The notes under the pieces were generated by a model that saw only the letters and a program-made list of their open reading frames with translations, did no database searches and was not told the DNA's origin. From positions 1-43,670 of the forward strand of contig NZ_LIQZ01000269.1 in the NCBI RefSeq assembly GCF_001418655.1: 43,670 nucleotides of DNA, written 5' to 3'. This document shows, piece after piece, positions 26,419 to 34,990 of the stretch (positions are counted from its first letter, which is position 1; each line of letters begins with the position of its first letter). Origin of the DNA: Streptomyces phaeochromogenes (GTDB taxonomy: Bacteria; Actinomycetota; Actinomycetes; Streptomycetales; Streptomycetaceae). The translations under genes and the position numbers were made by a program.

Positions 26419-26428
26419 GGGTGGGTCG

Positions 26429-26908
26429 GAGCGCGGCGGCTGCGCTGTGCAGGTTCTTGGCCGCCAGCGCGAGTCCCTCGGTCTGGGAGTAGGCCGCGTC
26501 CTCGTGCTCGATGTTCACGGCCATGTCCGGGTCGATCTCCGCGAGGGCACGCAGGAACTCGGTCCAGTAGGGGACGTCGTTGCCGTTGCCGACGGCGACG
26601 AACTTCCACGCCGGGTTCTTGGGCCAGGCGTTGCACCAGAAGCCGTAGCCGGTGGGCACCTTGTCGGGCGCGTCGGCGGGCACGCGCGTGAACGACGTGT
26701 CCAGTACGCCACGGATGTCGGCGCCGGCGCAGAGCGTGGCGTCCTTCGCGGCGGCGTGGAACACCAGCGGGCCCAGCCACTTGATGGAGGCGACGATGTC
26801 CATGCCCTGCCACATCAGGTGGGAGGGGTCCATCTCCGCGCCGACGTTCGTCAGGCCGCCCGCGTCGACGAGGCGCTTGAGGGTGACGGGGGAGAACACC
26901 ACCAGCAC
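26429..26908 (-). pseudogene. Sugar phosphate isomerase/epimerase, truncated remnant
   Basis: About 160 codons match the C-terminal half of the xylose-isomerase-like TIM-barrel family (FSPVTLKRLVDAGGLTNVGA, MDPSHLMWQGMDIVASIKWL, VFHAAAKDATL, WTEFLRALAEIDPDMAVNIE, HEDAAYSQTEGLALAAKNL). The metal-binding pattern DPSH, H and E is kept, but the N-terminal half is absent. The open frame runs on past 26429 into sequence antisense to the dehydrogenase with no homology, so the normal stop also seems lost. At its 5' end it meets the ABC-F remnant head to head. Confidence 0.75.
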
Positions 26909-26914
26909 ACCGCG

Positions 26915-27256
26915 CGACTGGTCAGCGCCGGTGTCCTCAAGGAGGGCGAGGTGACAGGGCTCGGCGCGCTGGGCCTGCTCAGCTCACGTGACGCCAACAA
27001 GGCCGTGGCCGAGCTGTCCATGGGACAGCAGCGCCGACTCGACCTCGCCCTGGCCCTCGCCGCCCGCCCACACGTCCTGCTGCTGGACGAGCCCACCAAC
27101 CACCTGTCCATCGCCCTGGTCGACGAACTCACCCAGGCTCTCCACACCACCGAAGCGGCCATCGTCCTCGCCACCCACGACCGCCAGATGCAACGCGACA
27201 TCCACACCTGGCCGCACCTGTCGCTGACCCTCCCCGTTGAGGCTGTTCGCGTGTAG
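26915..27256 (+). pseudogene. ABC-F family ATPase, C-terminal remnant
   Basis: About 110 codons match the end of an ABC-F protein (ribosome-protection or antibiotic-resistance type): RLVSAGVLKEGEVTGLGALG, signature LSMGQQRRLDLALALAARP, Walker B HVLLLDEPTNHLS, H-loop VLATHDRQMQRD, and an ordinary stop at 27256. The first ATPase domain and the Walker A of the second are missing, and no start signal is present. The break lies within about 15 bp of the broken 5' end of the isomerase remnant. Confidence 0.75.
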
Positions 27257-27315
27257 GAGCGGCCGACGGAGTACGGGAACCTGACAGCCCAGTTGCCCTG
27301 ACACAGGCAACGGCA

Positions 27316-27350
27316 CGGCGCAGACCGGTCCTGGTGACCGGTCTGCGCCG
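27316..27350. terminator. Strong bidirectional terminator hairpin
   Basis: A perfect 15-bp stem (27316-27330 and 27336-27350) with loop CTGGT lies between the ABC-F remnant (plus) and the 2-MIB operon end (minus), 40 bp from the methyltransferase stop. It serves both convergent transcripts. Confidence 0.8.
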
Positions 27351-27388
27351 ACTCCTCGGTGGTACGTCGGTGGTACCTCGGGGGTACG

Positions 27389-28267
27389 TCAGACGCGGTC
27401 GGCCGCGATCAGCAGGTACTGGAAGCTGCCGTTCTTGTACGCGGTCAGGAACGTGTCCTCGATGCCCGTGACCAGGTGGTCGGCCTGCTTGCGGAGTTCC
27501 CAGTAGGGGAGGGCGTCGGCGGTCAGGTCCTGTACGTGGACGGGCACCAGCCGGTTCCGGGCCATCGCGCGGAAGTACTCCGACCGTGGGTGGATGTCGC
27601 AGATGTAGTGGGCGTTGATCAGGGACACCTCGCGGGAGGCCCGCCCGTACGCGTCGTTGTAGCAGCCGGTGATCGTCACATAGCGTCCACCGCGGCGCAG
27701 CAGCCGGGCGTGCTCGGCGAACAGCAGGTCCAGTTCCACGTACATGGTGGACTCGTTGTTCCAGGACGCCGCGTACGCGCCCGACGGGAAGCCGGTGTCC
27801 AGCATGTTCCGGTGGTGATAGGCGACCTTGTCGTCGATGCCCCGCTTACGGGCCTGCGCGTTGGCGAACTCGGCCTGCTTGGCGGAGATGGTGACTCCGT
27901 CGGCGTGGCAGTCGTACCGCAGGTTCGCCACGACACTGCCGCCGCCGCGTCCGCAGCCGGCGTCGAAGACACGGTCGTCGGGGGAGAGAGGGCCGAGGTG
28001 GCTGGAGAGGAGAACGGCCTGTTCCTGCTCCAGACGGTGCAGTTCGGCGGTGAGCCGCTCCCGGTGCAGGTCGGGGTCGGTCTCGTCGAGCACGGACCGG
28101 TCGGCGGCGCCGATGCCGTAATGATGGTGGTACAGGTCGTCGATCCTGCCGAGTTCGAGGTTGACCGGGTTCTCCTCGGCGTTCCAGTAGTCCGCGACGC
28201 GGGTCTGGTACGTGGACTGGGTCGGCACCGGGGCTGTCGTGATGGAGGCGTGGGGGGCGGTGGTCAA
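27389..28267 (-). CDS. gppmt: Geranyl diphosphate 2-C-methyltransferase
   Basis: 292 aa. It converts geranyl diphosphate and SAM into 2-methyl-GPP, the substrate of 2-MIB synthase. SAM motif I VFDAGCGRGGG is at 100-110. Other hallmarks are YWNAEENPVNLELGRIDDLY, HHHYGIG, NMLDTGFPSGAYAASWNNES, TMYVELDLLFAEHARLLRRG and ITGCYNDAYG. The start is TTG 28267, six nt after GAGGAG; no ATG or GTG is better placed, although the frame is open far upstream. It is the last gene of the eshA-mibS-gppmt operon, 50 bp after mibS. Confidence 0.93.
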   Translation of the reverse strand: MTTAPHASITTAPVPTQSTYQTRVADYWNAEENPVNLELGRIDDLYHHHYGIGAADRSVLDETDPDLHRERLTAELHRLEQEQAVLLSSHLGPLSPDDRVFDAGCGRGGGSVVANLRYDCHADGVTISAKQAEFANAQARKRGIDDKVAYHHRNMLDTGFPSGAYAASWNNESTMYVELDLLFAEHARLLRRGGRYVTITGCYNDAYGRASREVSLINAHYICDIHPRSEYFRAMARNRLVPVHVQDLTADALPYWELRKQADHLVTGIEDTFLTAYKNGSFQYLLIAADRV

Positions 28268-28317
28268 CGGTGACTCCTCATGCTGGTGCGTGTGACGATG
28301 TGTCAGTTCAGTGCGCT

Positions 28318-29370
28318 TCACCAGTAGTTGGGCAAGTGGTAGCGGTGGGTGTTGGTGGCGTGCCACTCGTGGTTGCCGGCCACCCAGTCGGACAGTCCCT
28401 GTGCGTAGCGCTCGACCAGGGGGGAGGTGGCGGACAGGAGCGCCGACTCCTCCTCGAACGCCGCCATGACCTTGTTGTGGATCTCGACCGCCTTGAGATA
28501 GGCGGCCTTCAGACCGCGCTTCTCGTTCGCGGCGATGACCTGGGGCAGATTCAGATGTGTCGGATCGCTGGCCAGCTCCTTGGTGAAGGAGTACAGGTCG
28601 TTGACGATCGTGGTGGCGTTGCACGCGAGGGCGGTGATCCGCTGGATCTCGGGTCGCGCGTACACGGCTTCGGGCAGTTCGTAGCCGTCCACGGCGTCGA
28701 CGATCGACAGACAGGGCCGGAAGTTGTTGAACTGCCGCATCACCAGGTACTCCCACACCTTCGGCACGTACCGGATCTCCGACCAGGCGGCCTCGCCCAG
28801 GTAGCCCAGATGCAGCCGGGCGATGTCGTGCACGAACCTGTCGGTCTGACTGGGAGTGGCGAGGACGGCGTAGTCCCGCAGCGCGAAGTGGTACGAGCGC
28901 AGCGGCCCGTCGGCCCGTACGCCGCGGCGCCACTCCTCCTCCAGCTCGGGAGTGCCGTGGTAGGGATCGAGTGCCGCCTGCGCCATGATCAGCCGGCCGC
29001 CCAGCCCGCGTGGTGAGCCGCCCTTGCCCTCGTCCTCCTCGCAGTAGAGGTTGTCGACGAGGTTCTCGGCGAGGAGCAACTTGCCTGCCGAGGTGAGGCG
29101 TTCGAGGTCGGCCGCGCAGGGATGCTGGAGGACGACGGCCCGGCCGAACTGGAAGCCCGAGAAGTCCCCCTTCCACGCCGCCGGGAACAGATCCAGCCCG
29201 TGCGCCCACTCCTCCAGTCTGCGGTCGACCTCGGCGGCCTTGGCCGGGTCGGCGGGGGCGACGGGCCGGTACCGCAGCCCGGGGATCGCCCCGCCCCGCC
29301 GGGGCGGGCGGGCGAGGCTCGGCGGACCGGGCAGCCGCGACGGCGAACCGGAAGCCGGCGGTGTGCTCAT
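28318..29370 (-). CDS. 2-methylisoborneol synthase (terpene cyclase)
   Basis: 350 aa class I terpene synthase that cyclises 2-methyl-GPP to the earthy odorant 2-methylisoborneol. The metal motifs are VDNLYCEED at 105-113 (first acidic motif) and NDLYSFTKE at 257-265 with N257, S261 and E265. In S. coelicolor the first motif is, from memory, DDxYCED, so Asn107 replaces the second Asp. The N-terminal tail before the catalytic domain is only about 40 residues and Pro/Arg/Gly-rich; characterised synthases are about 440 aa with a disordered tail of over 100 residues used for encapsulin loading. The ATG overlaps the shell gene's stop (ATGA). A C-terminal HRYHLPNYW retains the usual RY pair. Confidence 0.93.
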   Translation of the reverse strand: MSTPPASGSPSRLPGPPSLARPPRRGGAIPGLRYRPVAPADPAKAAEVDRRLEEWAHGLDLFPAAWKGDFSGFQFGRAVVLQHPCAADLERLTSAGKLLLAENLVDNLYCEEDEGKGGSPRGLGGRLIMAQAALDPYHGTPELEEEWRRGVRADGPLRSYHFALRDYAVLATPSQTDRFVHDIARLHLGYLGEAAWSEIRYVPKVWEYLVMRQFNNFRPCLSIVDAVDGYELPEAVYARPEIQRITALACNATTIVNDLYSFTKELASDPTHLNLPQVIAANEKRGLKAAYLKAVEIHNKVMAAFEEESALLSATSPLVERYAQGLSDWVAGNHEWHATNTHRYHLPNYW

Positions 29371-30794
29371 TCCGCGGTCCGCCCGACCTGGACGTTCTCC
29401 AGGATCCCCGCGGCATCGGGCACGAGGATGGCCATCGAGTAGTAGGCGGTGACGAGGTAGCTCATGATCGCGGTGGTGTCGATGCCCATGAACCGCACGT
29501 TCAGACCGGGCTCGAACTCCTCGGGAATGCCGGTCTGGTGGAGACCGACGACGCCCTGGTCCTTCTCTCCGGTGCGCAGCGCGATGATGCTGCTGGTGTG
29601 CTGCGGACTGATCGGGATCTTGCCGCACGGAAAGAACGGAACACCCCGCCAGGAGGGCACCTCATGGCCCTCGACGTTCACCGTGCCGGGCACCAGGCCC
29701 CGCCGGTTGCACTGCCGGAAGAAGGCGGCGATCGCCTTCGGATGGGCCAGGAACAGCCGGGTCTTGCGGCGCATCGACAGCAGCTCGTCGAGGTCGTCGG
29801 GTGTGGGGGCACCGGAGTACGTGCTGACGCGCTGGCTGTAGTCCACGTTGTGCAGCAGACCGAACTCGCGGTTGTTGACGAGCTCCCACTCCTGGCGCTC
29901 GCGGATCTCCTCGACGGTCAGGCGCAGTTGCTGCTCGGTCTGGTCCATCGGGTGGTTGTAGAGGTCGGCGACCCTGGTGTGGACGCGCAGCACGGTCTGG
30001 GTCAGGGACAGTTCGTACTCGCGAGGCACGAGGTCGTAGTCGACGAAGCCGCCGGCGAGGACCGGCTCGCCCACATGACCCGCCTGTACGGGGACATCGG
30101 CCTCGCCCTTGCGGTTCATGGGTTTGCTCTGCTGCTCCGCGAACGCGGCCAGCTGGGCGGCGAGGGACGGGGTACGGTCCACGAACTGCCTCAGGGAGTC
30201 CCAGTTGAGGGCCAGGACCACGCCCGCGGTCTCGGCCCGCACCGAGTTGAGCCACAGGGGGTCGGCCTGGCCGATCGCCTCGTCCCCCATTCCGTCGCCG
30301 TCCGTGATGACGCCGGTGACCTCCTCCTCGCCGTACTTTCCGATGGTGTAGCGGGTGAACCGGCCGTGGACGACCAGGTAGGCCTCCGTGACGGGCTGCC
30401 CGGCGTCGAAGATGATCTGGCCGGCGCGCACCTCCCGCACCCGGAACCGGGAGGAGATCTCCTTGAGGGCCGCGGTGTCGGAGTAGCCGCGCAGGGCGGG
30501 CAGTTCGGTCAGCGTCTCGGGGATGACCTTGATGTCGTCCGCGCCGTTCTGCTCGAACTGCACCCGGCCCCGGCCGACGCGGAGTTGGAGTCGCCGGTTC
30601 ACCCGGTAGGTGCCGCCCTTGATGTCCACCCACGGCAGCATCTTGAGCAGCCACCGTGAGGTGATGGCCTGCATCTGTGGTTCGGACTTGGTGGTGGTGG
30701 CGAGCTGACGCGCCGCCTGGGTGCCGAGGCTGGTGAAGCGTTGTTCGTCGGTGGGCCCGGCGGCGCTTTCGGGCGAGCTTTCCGGGGCAGACAC
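29367..30794 (-). CDS. Family 2B encapsulin shell protein with cyclic-nucleotide-binding domain (EshA-like)
   Basis: 475 aa. Between an N-terminal shell segment and a C-terminal HK97-type shell domain is a Crp-type cNMP domain (about 95-215: FRVREVRAGQIIFDAGQPVT, YLVVHGRFTRYTIGKYGEEE). The C-terminal half (VLAGGFVDYDLVPREYELSL, SQRVSTYSGAPTPDDLDELL, SWRGVPFFPCGKIPISP, FEPGLNVRFMGIDTTAIMSY) is typical of EshA and its relatives, known to form protein nanocompartments that enclose 2-MIB synthase. The GTG at 30794 is preceded by GGGAGGAAAT; a TTG at 30806 lies inside that site. It is translationally coupled to the synthase gene. Confidence 0.93.
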   Translation of the reverse strand: MSAPESSPESAAGPTDEQRFTSLGTQAARQLATTTKSEPQMQAITSRWLLKMLPWVDIKGGTYRVNRRLQLRVGRGRVQFEQNGADDIKVIPETLTELPALRGYSDTAALKEISSRFRVREVRAGQIIFDAGQPVTEAYLVVHGRFTRYTIGKYGEEEVTGVITDGDGMGDEAIGQADPLWLNSVRAETAGVVLALNWDSLRQFVDRTPSLAAQLAAFAEQQSKPMNRKGEADVPVQAGHVGEPVLAGGFVDYDLVPREYELSLTQTVLRVHTRVADLYNHPMDQTEQQLRLTVEEIRERQEWELVNNREFGLLHNVDYSQRVSTYSGAPTPDDLDELLSMRRKTRLFLAHPKAIAAFFRQCNRRGLVPGTVNVEGHEVPSWRGVPFFPCGKIPISPQHTSSIIALRTGEKDQGVVGLHQTGIPEEFEPGLNVRFMGIDTTAIMSYLVTAYYSMAILVPDAAGILENVQVGRTAE

Positions 30795-31266
30795 ATTTCC
30801 TCCCAAGGCATGAGCGGACGTGAGGGGACGCGCACGAACATGGCTGAACAGGGTGGTGTCGGGGGCATCGGGACTCGGGAAGGGTGCGGGCGGCTCGGAC
30901 CTGACGCGCTGTCAGGGAGGCCGGGTGGGGGAACGCCCGGTCGGCACCCTCGTGTTGGTCCGGGCAACTTGGCAGCACGCGCTGCATGTCAAAGCCAAAC
31001 AGCCCCGGCCGCCACTCGGGAACCGCGCGAAAGGGGCGTGTTCACGCCCCGACGACGCCACCCCACGGTCCGAAGCAGCCCCTCGACGAGCGCGCACCCC
31101 CACGCCGGTCGAGTGCTCCCTCCCACCGGCGCGGAGGGCGCACACATGCCTCGAAGCCTCTACGGACGCTCCGCGCCACCGTGGTCCGTGATCGTGACTG
31201 TGTCCGTGTCCGTGTCCGTGTCCGTGTCCGTGCCCGATTCCGCGTTCACCGCGGACCGGCTTCTGC
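30795..31266. promoter_or_regulatory. Leader and promoter region of the encapsulin/2-MIB operon
   Basis: This 470-bp gap has no supportable gene. On the minus strand TTGACA (30987-30992) is a good -35 but the -10 at 16-17 nt spacing is poor. An 18-bp palindrome GGGGCGTG-TT-CACGCCCC lies at 31033-31050, a possible operator. Further up, GTGTCC is repeated (listed separately). These regulatory calls are inference. Confidence 0.4.
31200..31235. repeat. 6-bp tandem repeat (GTGTCC)
   Basis: Five perfect GTGTCC units (31200-31229) plus a degenerate GTGCCC lie just past the end of the alcohol dehydrogenase gene. It is non-coding as far as can be seen. Confidence 0.85.
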
Positions 31267-32283
31267 TCAGGTCGGTCGGGGATCTACGTGGATCTTGGGA
31301 CCGGGCCCGGCATGGGTCGGTCGGACGCCGGCCAGGACGTCACCGACCTTATCCAGGCCGACGGTCGCGGCGACGAGGGGGCCGGGGTCGACGGATCCCT
31401 CGGCGTAGGCGCGGATGGTGGCGTCGAGGCCGGGGGAGGCGGACAGGATGCCGACCGCCGTGACGTCCTTGAGGGCGAGGGTGCGGGTGTCGATCCGGCT
31501 CGGTTCACCGGACAGTCCCACGTACACGACGCGGCCGGCCGGCTCGACCGACTCCAGGGCCAAGCCGGGCAGATGGACGGCGTTGGAGGCGTCGATCACC
31601 GCGTCGAACGGCAGGTCCGGGACGGAGTTCTCCGTCCAAATGTGTGCGAAGCCCAGCGTGCGGGCGAAGGAGAGCGACTCTTCGGTGCGGCCCATCAGAT
31701 GCACCTCCGCACCGGCGGCGCGGGCGAACATCGCGACCAGCAGCCCTATGGTCCCCGGACCGAGCACCAACGCCCGGTCACCGGGCCGCAGTTCGGCGGC
31801 CTGTGCGGCGCGCAGGGCGTTGCCGCCCGGCTCCACCAGCGCGCCGAGTACGGGACCGACGGAGTCGGGCAGAGCATGCAACGAGGAGGCAGGTACCGCG
31901 AGTTGCTCCGCCAGAGCGCCCGGCCGCTGTCCGCGTATGCCGACCTCCTGCCGCTGCTCGCACACGTGCTGATGACCCCGACGGCAACGCCGGCAGTGGC
32001 CGCAGCCCAGCATGGTGTCACCCATGACCCGCCTGCCGATCCAGGCGGGATCGACGCCGTCGCCGACCGCGGCCACGCGACCGGCCCACTCGTGGCCGAT
32101 CCGCGTCGGGTAGGTGGAGTGGCCCTGGTGGAGGTAGGCCATCGCGCCGGTGAAGAACTCCACGTCGGTGCCGCACACACCGACCCGCTCGACATCGACG
32201 ACGACCTCGCCGGGAACGGCCACCGGCACCGGAACCTCCTGGACCGCACACTTCCCGGGCCCGGTCAGTACGAAGGCACGCAT
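31267..32283 (-). CDS. Zinc-dependent alcohol/polyol dehydrogenase
   Basis: 338 aa medium-chain dehydrogenase. Catalytic zinc ligands Cys37 (GVCGTD) and His64-Glu65 (GHEWAG); structural zinc Cys94, Cys97, Cys100 and Cys108 in GCGHCRRCRRGHQHVC; NAD-binding LGPGTIGLL. Relatives are sorbitol, threonine and sugar-alcohol dehydrogenases. The start is taken as ATG 32283; a TTG at 32307 is possible. It follows the IclR regulator on the same strand (105 bp) and a sugar-acid dehydratase is divergent from that regulator, so a role in sugar or polyol oxidation is likely. Confidence 0.9.
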   Translation of the reverse strand: MRAFVLTGPGKCAVQEVPVPVAVPGEVVVDVERVGVCGTDVEFFTGAMAYLHQGHSTYPTRIGHEWAGRVAAVGDGVDPAWIGRRVMGDTMLGCGHCRRCRRGHQHVCEQRQEVGIRGQRPGALAEQLAVPASSLHALPDSVGPVLGALVEPGGNALRAAQAAELRPGDRALVLGPGTIGLLVAMFARAAGAEVHLMGRTEESLSFARTLGFAHIWTENSVPDLPFDAVIDASNAVHLPGLALESVEPAGRVVYVGLSGEPSRIDTRTLALKDVTAVGILSASPGLDATIRAYAEGSVDPGPLVAATVGLDKVGDVLAGVRPTHAGPGPKIHVDPRPT

Positions 32284-32388
32284 GAGGGACACGAGGTCAG
32301 TCTCCAATGGTGGGGCGGTGAGGCATAGGAGGGGGAGATGGTGGATGACCGGGCCCGGCTTGGACAGTCGACCCCGGTGGTGGGTCGG

Positions 32389-33213
32389 TCACCGGTGCGG
32401 CTCTCCCAGAGGCCCGAGTACGGCACGAATCTCGTCGAGGGCGCCGACCAGGGTCTCCAGGGGTGTCCGGTACGCCAGTGCGCTGATGCTCAGAGCGCCG
32501 GAGGGGGCGGTCGGCGAGGTCGCGTACACCGGCAGGGAGAGACAGTTGACACCGGTCTCGTTCTCCTGGTCGTCGACGCCGTAGCCCCGCTCGCGCGTGA
32601 TCCGCAGTTCGCGGTGCAGGGCGGCGGCCGAGCACAGGGTCCGCGGAGTGCGGGGCACCAGTGGCGTCGAGCCGATCCAGGCCTCGACGTCGTCGAGCGT
32701 GTCCAACTGCTGGGCGAGCAGCAGCTTTCCGACGGCGGTGGTGTGCGCGGGATTACGGCCACCCACCGTCGAGGTCAGCCGGACGGCTCCGGTGGGCGGG
32801 TCGACCTTGGCGCGGTAGACGACCTCGCGGCCGTCCAGGACCGCGTAGTGCGAGGTCTCGCCGAACCGGTGGGCCAGTGCTTCCAACGCCGGACGGATAC
32901 GTACGTGCTCGGGGCGGGCCTCGTGGTGGGCGAAGGCCATCCGGAGGAACTCGTCGCCGAGCACATAGCGACCGCGGACGTCCTGGTCGGCCAGACCGGC
33001 CCGGCGGAGGGCACCGAGCGCCCGGTGCACGGTCGGCTTGGGACTGCCGATCACCCGTGTCAGCTCCTCAAGACCCACCCCGTCGGGAAACCGGGCGAGT
33101 TCCTTGAGGACGGCGAGCACCCGGTCCGATCCCACAAGTCGGCTGCTCTCGGCGCCTGTTGAGCCGTCCGCGCCGAGGTCTGTCGATCCTTCGAACGCCT
33201 GCGTATGCTTCAT
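32389..33213 (-). CDS. IclR-family transcriptional regulator
   Basis: 274 aa. A winged helix at about 28-90 (SDRVLAVLKELARFPDGVGL, VIGSPKPTVHRALGALRRAG) is followed by the IclR ligand domain (FGETSHYAVLDGREVVYRAK, HTTAVGKLLLAQ, GVDDQENETGVNCLSLPVYA). These regulators usually repress sugar-acid or aromatic catabolism. It is divergent from the IlvD/Edd dehydratase gene across only about 47 bp, so it almost certainly controls it. Confidence 0.92.
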   Translation of the reverse strand: MKHTQAFEGSTDLGADGSTGAESSRLVGSDRVLAVLKELARFPDGVGLEELTRVIGSPKPTVHRALGALRRAGLADQDVRGRYVLGDEFLRMAFAHHEARPEHVRIRPALEALAHRFGETSHYAVLDGREVVYRAKVDPPTGAVRLTSTVGGRNPAHTTAVGKLLLAQQLDTLDDVEAWIGSTPLVPRTPRTLCSAAALHRELRITRERGYGVDDQENETGVNCLSLPVYATSPTAPSGALSISALAYRTPLETLVGALDEIRAVLGPLGEPHR

Positions 33214-33260
33214 GGCGTTCCAAAGATTAGACCCCTGTGTCGATTATTGGAAGGAGCTCA

Positions 33261-34976
33261 ATGGTGACGCTCCGCAGCGCCCAGTGGTACGCGGGCCAGG
33301 ACCGCAACGCCTACATCCACCGGGCGTGGATGCGCCGAGGTGCGCCCGGTGACGCCTTCGACGGCCGCCCCCAGATCGCCATCGCCAACACCGCCTCGGA
33401 CCTGACCCCCTGCAACGCGCATCTGAACGAGGTGGCGGCATCGGTCCGCAACGGCGTCTACGAGGCGGGCGGCATTCCGCTGGACCTGCCCGTGGTGTCG
33501 CTGGGCGAGACACAGGTGCGGCCCACGGCGATGCTCTGGCGCAACATGGCGGCGATGGCCACGGAGGAGATGCTGCGGGCCAACCCCATCGACGGCGTCG
33601 TCCTGTTGGGAGGCTGCGACAAGACGATCCCGTCGCTGCTGATGGCCGCCGCCTCGGTGGACCTGCCCGCCGTCGTCGTGCCCGGCGGCCCCATGCTGAC
33701 CGGCACCTTCCGCGGTACGCCGCTGGGATGCGGCACGGACGTATGGCGGCTGTCGGAGGAGGTCAGGGCAGGCACGCTCTCCCAGGAGCAGTTCACCCGC
33801 TCCGAGTCGGCGATGATCCGCAGCCGCGGGCACTGCAACACCATGGGAACCGCCTCCACCATGGCGTTGGTGGCCGAGGCACTCGGCACGGTCGTGCCCG
33901 GTGTGGCCGGCACTCCCGCCCCCGACAGCCGGCTGCTGGAGGCCGCGCACGGCACCGGCCGACTGGCGGTGGACATGGTCGCCGCCGACCGGCGGCCGGG
34001 CACCTTCCTGACCAAGGCGTCCTTCCACAACGCCATCGTCGCGCTGGCCGCGATCGGCGGCTCGACCAACGCGGTCGTCCATCTCCTGGCGATCGCGGGG
34101 AGGTTGGGGATCGACCTGTCCCTCGACGACTTCGACCGCATCGGCTCCAGGGTGCCGGTCCTGGTCGACCTCCAGCCCGCCGGACGCTTCCTCATGGAGG
34201 ACTTCCACCGCGCCGGAGGCCTCGCCGCCGTCCTGCGCGAGGTCCGCGACCTGCTCGACCCGGACGCCCTCACGGTCACCGGCGAACCGCTCGTGAACCA
34301 CCTCGACGACGCGCCGATCTGGGACGGCGAGGTCATCCGCACCCGCGCCGAACCGCTTGTCGCCGAGGGCGGCATCGCCGTGCTCCGCGGCAACCTCGCC
34401 CCGGACGGCGCGCTCATCAAACCCGCCGCCGCCTCCGCCCACCTGCTGCGCCATCGCGGCCGGGCGGTCGTCTTCGACTCGATCGAGGACTTCCACGCCC
34501 GCATCGACGACCCCGACCTCGACGTCGACGCCGACTCGGTCCTCGTGCTGCGCGGCTGCGGCCCCAAGGGATACCCGGGCATGCCCGAGGTCGCGAACAT
34601 GCCCCTGCCGAAGAAGCTCCTCGAACAGGGCGTCCGCGACATGGTCCGCGTCTGCGACGGCCGCATGAGCGGCACGGCGTACGGCACCGTCGTCCTGCAC
34701 GTGGCCCCGGAGGCCGCGGCCGGCGGCCCGCTCGCCCTCGCCCGTACGGGGGACCACATCAGCCTCGACGTCCCGGCCCGCCGCATCGACCTCGACGTAC
34801 CGGCCGACGAACTGGCCCGCAGGACCCCCACCAAGGCCACCGTCACGGGTTTCGCGAGCCCCCGGCGCGGCTGGGAGCGCCTCTACGTCGACCACGTCCT
34901 GCAGGCCGACACCGGCGCCGACCTGGACTTCCTCATCGGCTCCAGCGGCTCGGAGGTCAGCCGCGAATCGCACTGA
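33261..34976 (+). CDS. IlvD/Edd-family dehydratase (sugar-acid or dihydroxy-acid dehydratase)
   Basis: 571 aa. Iron-sulfur ligands are Cys51 (DLTPCNAHLNE), Cys119 (GGCDKT) and Cys192 (HCNTMGTAST). Later motifs include AIGGSTNAVVHLLAIAGRLG, LRGNLAPDGALIKPAAAS, GPKGYPGMPEVANMPLPKKL and DGRMSGTAYG. Family enzymes remove water from dihydroxy acids (IlvD) or from sugar acids such as arabonate or xylonate. The IclR regulator and dehydrogenase next door favour a sugar acid over branched-chain biosynthesis. The start is ATG 33261 with AAGGAG upstream; an earlier GTG/TTG at 33237 has no site. Confidence 0.92.
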   Translation: MVTLRSAQWYAGQDRNAYIHRAWMRRGAPGDAFDGRPQIAIANTASDLTPCNAHLNEVAASVRNGVYEAGGIPLDLPVVSLGETQVRPTAMLWRNMAAMATEEMLRANPIDGVVLLGGCDKTIPSLLMAAASVDLPAVVVPGGPMLTGTFRGTPLGCGTDVWRLSEEVRAGTLSQEQFTRSESAMIRSRGHCNTMGTASTMALVAEALGTVVPGVAGTPAPDSRLLEAAHGTGRLAVDMVAADRRPGTFLTKASFHNAIVALAAIGGSTNAVVHLLAIAGRLGIDLSLDDFDRIGSRVPVLVDLQPAGRFLMEDFHRAGGLAAVLREVRDLLDPDALTVTGEPLVNHLDDAPIWDGEVIRTRAEPLVAEGGIAVLRGNLAPDGALIKPAAASAHLLRHRGRAVVFDSIEDFHARIDDPDLDVDADSVLVLRGCGPKGYPGMPEVANMPLPKKLLEQGVRDMVRVCDGRMSGTAYGTVVLHVAPEAAAGGPLALARTGDHISLDVPARRIDLDVPADELARRTPTKATVTGFASPRRGWERLYVDHVLQADTGADLDFLIGSSGSEVSRESH

Positions 34977-34990
34977 CCTATGAAGAACTG

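Noticed and set aside
29371..29628. N-terminal extension of the 2-MIB synthase frame that would lengthen its cargo tail
   Set aside because: The extension overlaps the shell gene's 3' end and is His/Arg-rich without start signal or similarity to known tails; the ATGA overlap at 29367-29370 gives a natural start.
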